This document shows, one piece after another, positions 50,600 to 59,211 of a DNA stretch of 64,000 nucleotides (position 1 is its first letter; every line of letters starts with the position of its first letter). The stretch comes from Hymenopellis radicata (lineage: Eukaryota > Basidiomycota > Agaricomycetes > Agaricales > Physalacriaceae). The stretch is taken from the NCBI GenBank assembly GCA_015501595.1, contig JADNRX010000001.1, positions 868,001-932,000 on the forward strand. Reading direction: 5' to 3'. The notes below the pieces were generated by a model, which saw only the letters and a list, made by a program, of their open reading frames with translations, was not told where the DNA came from and made no database searches. A program made the position numbers and the translations under genes.

Positions 50600-51019
50600 T
50601 CGATAGACATCTATTTATTTATTTAAGCTCGAAAGTCGTGTAGCATAGTATTCGCATATAGTAGCTTTATACAAGTCCTTGTCCAGATTCCTTTTCACCG
50701 TCCGAACAAACAGGCCGCCATCGTGTCGGATAAAGGTTGGCATTATGTGCTCCGCAAAACTAGTCGTTTCCAATTGACTCTCCAACTAACTTCACTGGCT
50801 ATGTGTGGCGCTTGAATTTCGGTCCCGGCCTCCTCGGCTACTGCACAGAAATCTAGGTCAATCAATATAAACGTAGAGGAATACAATCTTGTCAAACGGT
50901 CTCGGTACAATAGGTAGGAATCATAAGTCTGGGGATACATGATTTATCATCTCAAAAAACGTACGCTAAGATACTTATCCAAACGGGGAAGATAAAAAAA
51001 GAAAACGTCACGGGTCATA
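50600..51019. other. Convergent 3' intergenic region
   Basis: About 420 bases between the stops of the DUF7704 gene and VID27. AT-rich; it contains probable 3' untranslated regions and poly(A) signals for both. No coding signal. Confidence 0.4.
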
Positions 51020-53853
51020 TCACCACGGGGTGTTCACAATATTCGACCTACTTCTCGCATTAGCAAGCTGGCCGGACAAGGACGCCCTGGTGGGTTTCGT
51101 CAGGTTCTTCTTGTTGATGGCCATAACATCGTTCTGAAGCGCCACGATCTAGAACGGATACATGAGGAGCCGCTTAATCGGGGTGGGAAACGCGCTTACA
51201 ATCTCCTTGTCGTCACCGAACTTGAAGTTATCCTGAACGACATGGTCCTCGTACTTCTTAATCTCGTATCGATCAAGCATGCCTTTCTTGACCTTTGAGA
51301 AGTCCCACGCAATGATAAACTGGCCAGTCGAGGTCACGATGGCGTTCTCGACCGCGTCCTGCCCTTGGTTGAACCTGCGCGCGCTGTTAGCAGAGCGAAC
51401 GAAATGATGAGAGGAACTTGCCTAGCTGGGGTAAATGAAACATCGTGATTCATATACGCCACATGTTCACTCCGCAGTTGCAGCCTCTTTGGAATGGGCT
51501 TTGCATTCGCAGGGAAACTCCGATCAAAGCCCAAGCTCCCCTGGTACTTGCCCTCTCCAATAAGCGTGTCAATCAACAGCAAGTAAGTTCTAGTCGTCGC
51601 CACAATCCATCGTCCATCAGCAGTAGTATCAATACCAAGGATCGGGTCTCCCAGCGGCGGGAGCGCAGTCTTCGCATTCTTCCCAATGGAATCGAACAAA
51701 CGTATATCGCCCTTCTCACTCGCCACCGCGAGCTTGCCAGACGCGGTTGTCGCAATGCCGGAAAACTTATTCTTGCTCGCATATTGCTTGTACTGGCTGT
51801 CCACCATCTTGGTTCCAGAAACCCGAGGATCGATGCGGAACAGGGCATTGTGGGAGGCACCAACGAGGGTCTTCTCATGCGTGGTTGGGGCGAATTTGTT
51901 ATCTGGCGCGATGTGGTCCACCGTAACATCGTCATGAACCTTCCACTCTTCGACGATCTTCCCCCTTTCGATGTCTATGTTGAAGAGCGAGTTTGGATCC
52001 GTTGGATTCATCAGGATCATCTTGGAATCCTGATCGTGAAGCATGAGCTAAAGTGAAATAGTGTTAGAACGCCACCATCTGATAGAACACCAAAAACTTG
52101 CCTCCTTGGGCGTGAACGTCTTGCCTTTAGGCGTGACAAGATTGGCCATGGTGCCCATGAATCTAGCATGGTTCTCTGCGTCATGACTGAAAACGCCAAT
52201 GTTATTTCCTCGAACAACATATGAGCGATCACCCTTGTAACCGACAGCAAGCATCGAGTTTTTCGCCCCATTGAAATCTGGCATTTTGGGTGCCTCTTCA
52301 TCCTCGGACTCATCTTCGGAGCCTTCCGAATCTGGACATTTGTCCGATTGTTGATTATTGAGCAGGTGCAAGATGTAAAATACGCACCTGAACCAGCCTC
52401 CAGCTCCGATAGAACTTCATCCTCATCTTCCTCTTCTTCGTCTTCGGGATTAGCCATTTCAATATCCTCCGAAGCAGAACTCAGAATGTAGGCCTGCTCA
52501 TCAGCCTGAAGGACGCTATTAACAATCACGAGTTGTATATTTTGCTGTTTCTCACCTTGATCTTGGACCATGGTGCCTGGAACTTGTTTTCCCATCCAGC
52601 AGCAGTGAACGCTTGCTGGAAACTGGCATACACATCTTCATTCGGGAACCGGAATAGCCAGCTTGTCACATCAGTGTCGTTTTCGTCTATTTGATTCCAT
52701 GTAAGAGAAAACATCTTGGGAGACCACCTCTCGTTCATGTTGAATGGAATTTCATGAGCGAGGACTGGACTTCCATTCTTGAGGGCACTTAACCAGAAGC
52801 GGTGCTCTCCGACGCGCTGCACGATCTGAGCGGTGAAGGTTCCGAATTCTTCCCATTCGGGCTGAGGTCCCTTGGTCGACCAAAGGTAGAGCTCGGCCTC
52901 AGAGCTGACGATAACAGTGGTTGCATGCTCTTGCAAGGCCGCGCCAGCCTTGCCTTTATCGGCTATGGGAGGAGGGGGAGAGGATGTCAACGGCTCTGGT
53001 TGAACTGCCTTCTTGCGAGGAGTTGGCTTCTTCGTCTCGATGGTAGGAGGTCTAAGCAACAATATATTAGTAGCAAATAAGTGTTTGCAGTACAACACTT
53101 ACTTCCACATGAACTCCTCCAATTCGGCATCACTGAGGTTATCTGCAGCTGCCTTGTACTTGCGTTCGTACATGGCGCGTAACATGCAGATTTCAAAGAA
53201 AGTCTTGGTGGGCCCATTGGTGCCCTGCGCCACATATTCGAACAGCTCGTCGACGTCACCACGAAGGTCACGCCAGATGAAGGTAGGCTCGCCGTCCGTT
53301 TCTCCGGTGCGAAATTCGAGCTCCTCGCCTATCAAGAACGTGCGTTCCTCGTCCGCTGTTCTAAACTGAGAATAAGGTGGTCAAAGTCACAGCGCCACTC
53401 ACTTTCGTCCGCTTCTTCCAACAGCTCCTGATCCCCATCTTCATAGACTCTCGTGATTACAAGCTGGAAGTTGTGCTCCGCGGATGGAACGCGGCGAATC
53501 GTTGCCATGGCGTCATTGTAACTGTGTTTGGATGAGAATGCGACAAAAATGGCGGCCTAGTCGAGACGAACATGCATTCTCGAGACGAGCGAATATTACC
53601 TGGACGAACCAGGTAAAGCTGGCCGGTAGATATCTTCACGACTGCATAGCACGTAAATTTTTGCTTGTTTTTACTTGGAAAGATGAGCGTACCTTCAGCC
53701 GCATTTGGATCCTCTGGAAGCATGAGTTAGTCGGGGCCGCGACGGTGAACAGTCTAAAACGTACGCCACACTTTGCCTATCACTGTTGGATTGAAATCAG
53801 TGGACATTCAGAGGGTAAAGAGGACGCGACGTACGATTTCTGAAGAGATTCAT
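51020..53853 (-). CDS. VID27: VID27, vacuolar import and degradation protein
   Basis: Cytoplasmic protein of the VID27 family, linked in yeast to vacuole-directed degradation of gluconeogenic enzymes. About 800 residues. The N-terminus MNLFRN (53853) is typical. A PH-like central part includes FSLTWNQIDENDTDVTSWLF and FRFPNEDVYASFQQAFTAAG. An acidic stretch follows (EDIEMANPEDEEEEDEDEVL). The C-terminal beta-propeller is well conserved: NGAKNSMLAVGYKGDRSYVV, MILMNPTDPNSLFNIDIERG, GKIVEEWKVHDDVTVDHIAP, LVGASHNALFRIDPRVSGTK, SGIATTASGKLAVASEKGDI, LGIDTTADGRWIVATTRTYL, then IVTSTGQFIIAWDFSKVKKG. The end is RSNIVNTPW before the stop at 51020-51022. Exons are separated by several short introns and are intact. 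Divergent from a small gene with 91 bases between starts. Confidence 0.88.
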
Positions 53854-53944
53854 GGCGGTCGTGGTGGTCGTAAAGTGAAAGAGGCGATGAAGCTTTTGAT
53901 CGTGACACCAGTCACGCAGCCGATCGACTTTCTCTTCGACCACA
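53854..53944. promoter_or_regulatory. Very short bidirectional promoter, VID27 / 88-residue protein gene
   Basis: 91 bases between two divergent ATGs, the shortest such interval in the window. No TATA box. Core elements are not recognisable by eye. Confidence 0.45.
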
Positions 53945-54314
53945 ATGAGCTCAAACCCTCCCACACCATCCGCAGGTATATCTGGCTGGCGTTCCTAGTG
54001 GTAATAACGCACTCACTCGCCTTTCAGGCCAAGCAGAGCCTGTAACCCCCAGCTCTGCATTCCGTTCGCGGAATTCCGCGGCTGCAGATGTAACTTTTCG
54101 CATTTCATAGTCTTGTCAGCGTCTCACACATTCCAAATAGTTCTCGTCTTCTTCCGCCTTTTCTGACTCGCGTCTAGCCCGCGAGGCATCGCGTTCCACG
54201 TTTTCTGCTCTCAATACCCCCAATCGAAAGACGATTCGTTCTGACACCGCGTTGTTGACGTGTTTTGACCCTTCGGACCGCGAATTGTACGACTTGTGGG
54301 CTCCTAAGAGCTAG
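53945..54314 (+). CDS. Small three-exon gene, 88-residue protein, not recognised
   Basis: Not a long open frame, but three exons join cleanly. Exon 1 starts MSSNPPTPSAG (53945). Exon 2 gives QAEPVTPSSAFRSRNSAAAD. Exon 3 gives FSSSSAFSDSRLAREASRST, then FSALNTPNRKTIRSDTALLT and CFDPSDRELYDLWAPKS before TAG at 54312-54314. Both introns have GT and AG ends (about 50 nt each) and the frame holds. The N-terminal half is Ser/Pro/Ala-rich and probably disordered; the C-terminal 35 residues look ordered and constrained (basic patch NRKTIR, then an acidic-aromatic end). No signal peptide or membrane segment. Divergent from VID27. I do not recognise the family; the C-terminal motif looks like a short interaction motif, an inference only. 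Confidence 0.6.
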
Positions 54315-54858
54315 ACTATAATGCGATCGACGTTGTACCTTTGATCAATGTGACTCTTTGCCACTGGAGATCTCTCTTTGTAAAGGGCTGCCTGTAACGC
54401 ACGCGTTGACATACCTACCGGATGTACTTGCGAATTGGCGCGTATGAGGTATACAATGGCATGGTTCTAGTTCGCACAAGTGGTGCACCGTCCTTGGCTG
54501 CTACGCACACTCTTGAGGTGACAGATAGTTGATTCAATGGGCGGGTCAGTGATAATCTTCTCACTCAACTCCCAGTACACCGTAATGCCTGACTGCTCAC
54601 ATGTTCACCTCCATTGTTGGTCCTCAACCTTGCACGCTCAGCCTTCAGGAGACTTATTTTGCGTTTTGTCTGTTATAAGCCCTTTTTAGGCGCTCATGAT
54701 ACTCCGCGGGGAACTGAGGTCATTATTCTCTTTTACACCCGTCATACTTACTTCCGATCGATATACACTTAGAGGAAGGCACGAGGTCAACATGATGTAG
54801 GGCGTGGGTATACACCTTGCTTCAGCTTCTATCCCTTCCTAACACTCACCCCCAGGAC
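54315..54858. other. Intergenic, no gene recognised
   Basis: About 540 bases between the small gene and the F-box remnant, both on the plus strand. No credible exon on either strand. It should contain the 3' end of the small gene and the promoter of the F-box gene. Confidence 0.4.
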
Positions 54859-55273
54859 ATGTCTTTCGAGGCCGACATCGCGTACGACGGCCCACTCTCT
54901 GCGTTTCCCGGCGAACTGCAGAATGAAATCCTCGATTACCTCGATATATTCGACCTACTCTCCCTGAGCTCCACAAACTCGTACTATCGCTCTCATCAAT
55001 CCCCTCGCACGCATCCCGAATGGCTTAAAAGCGGCCTCCATGCTCTTGACAGAGAGCCCAAACAGCACCGTTGACGGCCTCGCGTGCTTTGCGTGCTTTG
55101 AGGTCAAACCACTCAGTTACTTTTCCAAAGGCCAGCGCATGAAGTGGCGGAGCAAAGGGCATAAAGAGGGGCATAAGCGCTTCTGCGTTGAATGCGCACT
55201 GAAGGGGCGTTATACCCCGGGGAACCTTCTCCATCTCGGCCCTCCGTTGAGGGAAGAGTATGGCGGATATTGA
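54859..55273 (+). pseudogene. F-box protein with Cys-rich tail, frameshifted
   Basis: The first frame (MSFEADIAYDG, 54859) holds a clear F-box: LSAFPGELQNEILDYLDIFD with LLSLSSTNSYYR, continuing HPEWLKSGLHALDREPKQHR before TGA at 55072-55074. The next frame continues immediately with DGLACFACFEVKPLSYFSKG, GHKEGHKRFCVECALKG and EEYGGY. This Cys-x2-Cys...Cys-x2-Cys tail follows the F-box in many small fungal proteins. A +1 shift near 55065-55075 therefore seems to have broken the gene. An 85-nt intron (54981-55065) would also join the frames but would delete the end of the F-box. F-box proteins bring substrates to SCF ubiquitin ligases. I favour a recent pseudogene. Confidence 0.55.
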
Positions 55274-55943
55274 GAGAAATGTTAAGGAAAACATGGAGCG
55301 GTATAAGGATTGGGGCTCGCCGTATGAATCAACGCACCCTCGCGGAGCTCAACATGCCATAAATGCTGCATTTCTGAACTTTGGTGTTGAACTTGAGATG
55401 ACGAATTATGGCGGGACACTGCAAGTCCCTGGTAATGTAATCATTATCCCTCGAAAATTGTAATATGCCGGTGAGTAGTGTTCCTTAAGATTCACTGCAC
55501 CCAATGAACTCTCCTTTCAGCCTTCAAGGCTTTCAAGCTTTACGGTTAGGTCATGGTGATACTTTTCAGTCCTAGGTCGACGTCAAGTAGTTTAGTGGAT
55601 CTCAGTGTGTTAAAGATATAGTCAAGTTTTATACTTCAGTCCGGCAATGACCAATCATCCAGTTCAGAGCAATCGCTTCCCATTTCGAGTCACTGCGATT
55701 TGCGTCGCAGAAGGAGGAGAGCGCTGAGAACGTCGTCGAGAGCAGCAACGAGTCCGCACTGGCACGGCAACGTGCGTCGTGCATAGAATATCCTCCAAAA
55801 TAACAGAACTCAAGGACTCCATATACACTTCGTCTGACACGCAGTGGGAAGCCTGCAAAGATGTGGTTGATAAACTCGAACACGCCCATTCAACCCCACT
55901 GCATATTTTCCTCTTCGCCAGTAGTGTGGCCCGAGATGAGAGC
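55274..55943. other. Convergent intergenic region
   Basis: About 670 bases between the F-box remnant and the 3' end of the Zn2Cys6 gene. A minus frame at 55629-55889 and a plus frame at 55779-56015 have no domain. Nothing else is seen. Confidence 0.4.
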
Positions 55944-57125
55944 CTATGTCAACGGTTGACGAAACATCCACATCATCAAATTGGGATCACTCTCCCATTC
56001 CGGAGGCAAAGGTGACTTTTCTATCCACCCCATCCACCTCGCGTCCAGCATCGTCTCGATCTTCTCAACCTCCTCACTCCATTTCTTCCTGGTCCACCAC
56101 GTCTTTTCCATCCGCCGCATCATCATGCAATAGTACGCAAAGACAATCAACGCCCTCGGTCGACCTTCTCTGAGAAGCATCATGAAACTGTCAGACGCGA
56201 TGGTCAAGAGCGTTGACGCGGCTAATAGGTGGTAGTCTGCATGGAACGAGGCATCCCACGACCGTTTCAAGAGAATCACTGCGTTCTCGTATGCGGCGGA
56301 TACGACGATGTCCTGTACCTCTTCAATGTCGGGTCCAGCGAGATGGATGGTAGAGACCGATGCAGGGAAATTAGTCATTGACACGGGAGGGTCGATGACC
56401 TGTGGCGTCATGATGCGCGCCAACGGCGCCGTCGGACCGTCCTGGAATTGCGGCCATTGAGCGAGAAGGTCGGGGGACATGCTGCGGATTGTGGTCAGCC
56501 ACTTGCTTGGTGCGTAGACTGAGGTTGAGGATGACGCGAAGCCGTAGACGCCTATGAGGAGATGTGTTAGGAAGGCAGGGACACCGCTATCTGATGTGTC
56601 CGATGGGTAGTAGTCCAAGCATAGTTTGTGATGGGATAATGCGACTGCGGAGTATGTGTCGGGGAGAGGGTATGTGGGATTTAGAGTGTGTCGATGTGTG
56701 GCGGCGACGGCTAAGAGAGCATGTAGAAGATAGCGGTTGTCGGGTTGGAAAGCGATGTGCGGGACAACTACTCTCCAGACGTTGATGGCTTCAGAGTCTT
56801 CGCATAGAGTCGTGCAAGTGGTAGTAGAGTAGTGATGCATTATTTCCATGTCCAGAAGGGTGATCGCCAAGTTCGGGAGCGACACTTTGGGTGCAGGAGG
56901 CGGGGAGGGGGACGAGGTGGATTTGGATGTACTGGGACTTGAGCTCCAGACGCATTCTAGCTGTCTAGTTGAGCATCTCGTGCATACGGGGGATGCTTCA
57001 TCACACTAGGCCAATCTGAGTATAGCAGTGTGAAACGATCGGATGATTCAAGTTACCTTGACCTTTCGCTTCCGACATGTCATGCATCCTGTACGTGTCT
57101 TGTTGTGTGCGCGAATTGGGGCCAT
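55944..57125 (-). CDS. Zn2Cys6 fungal transcription factor
   Basis: Nuclear DNA-binding regulator of about 376 residues, two exons. Exon 1: MAPIRAHNKTRTGCMTCRKR then KVK (start 57125). Exon 2 begins CDEASPVCTRCSTRQLECVW. Together they give the six-Cys cluster C-x2-C-x6-C-x6-C-x2-C-x6-C, split by an intron after KVK, which is a common intron position in this family. A Ser/Pro linker follows (SSSPSTSKSTSSPSPPP), then a Upc2/sterol-regulator-like activation domain: NLAITLLDMEIMHHYSTTTC, HIAFQPDNRYLLHALLAVAA, THRHTLN, AVALSHHKLCLDYY. The C-terminus has WTRKKWSEEVEKIETMLDAR and WMGWIEKSPLPPEWE, ending MFRQPLT. Target genes are unknown. Divergent from the CK2 subunit across 306 bases that contain palindromes. 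Confidence 0.85.
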
Positions 57126-57431
57126 TAGAAGCGCGTCGAGTTGTTTACGTTGCAGTTACTATTAGGTTTGTTCGATTTACCGAGTGCTAGTACTCGGACT
57201 CGCTTAAGCGGCGAGCAGGCTCAAGTCTTGTTCAACTTGTATTGAACAACTGGTTAGCATCTTGTTCAAGTTGTTGTTGATGGTAACAAGGTCGTTTCAG
57301 TTTCCTATTGTATTGTACACCGAGCTTGGTTCCCACATGTTCTCAACTTAAGGGTGTAGGGCAGACAGAGGCGAGTGATCGGAGTTCGAATCTCTCGTCT
57401 CCCAACAACCTTATACACACGTTTCTCGACA
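57126..57431. promoter_or_regulatory. Divergent promoter with palindromes, Zn2Cys6 gene / CK2 regulatory subunit
   Basis: 306 bases. At 57180-57197 lies a near-perfect palindrome with 6-bp arms (CCGAGT ... ACTCGG), which places CCG and CGG triplets 12 bases apart. Next to it is CGCTTAAGCG (57201-57210), a perfect 10-bp palindrome. Further on, TTGTTCAA occurs at 57228-57235, its inverse TTGAACAA at 57242-57249, and the palindrome CTTGTTCAAG at 57261-57270. Zn2Cys6 proteins bind CGG triplets, so the first site is a candidate for autoregulation; that link is an inference. Confidence 0.4.
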
Positions 57432-58892
57432 ATGTCCCGCAACCCAGCGACCGCCGATCCCGAGCCCGAGCTCGCTGAGGACGATGACGGTGACGATGAG
57501 ATTATGGACGACCAGGAGGATGGCTACAGTACGTGCCCTTCCCTTGATCCATGACTCCCTGCTCTCTTCCATTCTTGCTCGAGTTGTTGGCTTGATTATT
57601 GACTTTCAGCTTCGTCAACGCCTACTTCAACAGTCACCTGGATCAGTTGGTTTTGCTCGCTGCCTGGACACGAATACTTTTGCGAAGTCACAGAGGACTT
57701 TATTGAAGATGATTTCAATCTCACCGGCTTGAACGCGATGGTGCCGTTCTGGAAGGAGGCGATGGAGATGGTCCTAGATGTCGAGCCAGGTGCGTGCGCA
57801 CAGTCCTCGTGCTGCTCGCTGCCTGACTTGTTGACAGACGAGGACGCGGCAACCAAAATACCAGACGTCTCCATCGTCGAGTCGTCCGCAGAGATGCTAT
57901 ACGGCCTCGTGCACCAGCGCTATATCCTCACACGTGCTGGACTGCAGTCCATGGTATTCTACTCGCTATGATCTTTATTCCCAAATACTCATACTTTTGC
58001 AGATCGACAAATACGAAAACAACGCCTTTGGTACCTGCCCGCGCGTGCACTGTCGCTCGACCAACGTCGTGCCATGTGGACGCTCTGATGTGCCAGGCTA
58101 TGACACCGTCAAACTATATTGCCCAAACTGCAACGACATTTACGCGCCTCCGTCCTCTCGCTACCAAGGTGTCGACGGCGCCTTTTTCGGGACCACTTTT
58201 GCGCACCTATTTTTTCCAGAGCTACCGCGAACTCGCTCCAGCACCATTCTTCAAGCCATTAATCTCCTCCGGCGGGAGTTCGCCAAGAGCGGCACCAGCG
58301 GTAGTGGCGGTGGAACGGCATTTGTCAACCCAAATCCTCATGGCGGCCAGAAACGGGCGGAAGGGGGCGTATACACGCCCAAGATCTACGGCTTCAAAGT
58401 CAGCGAACGTGCTAAGAGTGGGCCGCGTATGAAGTGGCTACGTCTTAGACCCGAAGCTCCCGAGGAACTCGATAAGGTCGATTGGCGAGGACGCTGGTTA
58501 GATGCAGATTTTTCAGATGAAGACGACGAGGACGAGGACGACGGCCGGGAAATGGAAATGGAAGAGTTCGATCCTGTTCGTATTGTTTCATTCTCTAGTC
58601 TTCCTTTCTGCTTACCAGCCTTCAGGACGTCAATTATGACGATGACGACGACGAAGATGAAGAGGAGGAAGAAGAAGAGATGCAAGCCGGTCAATCTTAC
58701 GCTGGCGGCCGACGCGTAATAGAACTTATCGCCCAGCATGCTCAGTCTGCACGGACTTGGCCTACCGGTGCAGGGCTACGACCACCGAAAGAAACGCCAA
58801 AAGTTCCCGCACCCGCCCATGTACCAATACGGCTCGGATTACCGACAGGCCAGGTGCGCATCGTGCGTCAATACGTCCCGGCTGCAGCATAA
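57432..58892 (+). CDS. CKB1: Casein kinase II regulatory (beta) subunit
   Basis: Regulatory subunit of protein kinase CK2, which forms a dimer through a zinc finger and docks two catalytic subunits. About 409 residues, five exons. Exon 1 is acidic (EDDDGDDEIMDDQEDGY). The core reads WISWFCSLPGHEYFCEVTED, FIEDDFNLTGLN, SAEMLYGLVHQRYILTRAGL, DKYENNAFGTCPRVHCRSTN, DTVKLYCPNCNDIYAPPSSR, YQGVDGAFFGTTFAHLFF, and PKIYGFKVSE. The zinc ligands are the pairs in CPRVHC and CPNC. The C-terminal extension (about 150 residues after the core) has two acidic runs separated by an intron (58578-58624) and ends VRIVRQYVPAAA; such tails are longer than in animals but usual in fungi. Start at 57432 (MSRNPATADPEP). 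Intact. Divergent from the Zn2Cys6 gene. Confidence 0.9.
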
Positions 58893-59211
58893 TTACACGG
58901 TTTGTATTATATATTTTTTCTCGCGATTTTTTTCTTGCAACCTTATTGATCATTCTTGAATCCTCGAAGAATGTCTCAAGAGAGCCCCAAATACACGAAT
59001 GTCTTCACTCGCGGAAGTGACGGCTTTCAAGGGAACGCCATAGCTACTGTAGAGTCGCTTTTTGGGAGTACGGGCCACTGGTGAAGAAGCCCGTTACTGC
59101 ATCTGATATGCCTCCTTGAGGCATTGTGAAATCAAGTTGACAAGCAAGCAGGCTACGAGACGGAGAAACTTGGATACACGTGTTAATCTCTTTACTTTGT
59201 GTTTATACCTT
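58893..59211. other. Convergent 3' intergenic region
   Basis: About 320 bases between the stops of the CK2 subunit gene and the esterase. T-rich just after 58900, as expected for a 3' untranslated region. No coding signal. Confidence 0.4.

Noticed and set aside
54069..54087. Run of EcoRI, SacII and PstI sites resembling a vector polylinker
   Set aside because: It lies inside an exon of the small gene that reads through in frame (RNSAAAD), so it is coincidence and not cloning vector.
57355..57410. T-arm-like sequence (GAGTTCGAATCTC) that could belong to a tRNA
   Set aside because: No matching acceptor stem, D-arm or anticodon arm can be drawn upstream; at most a chance motif or tRNA-derived fragment.
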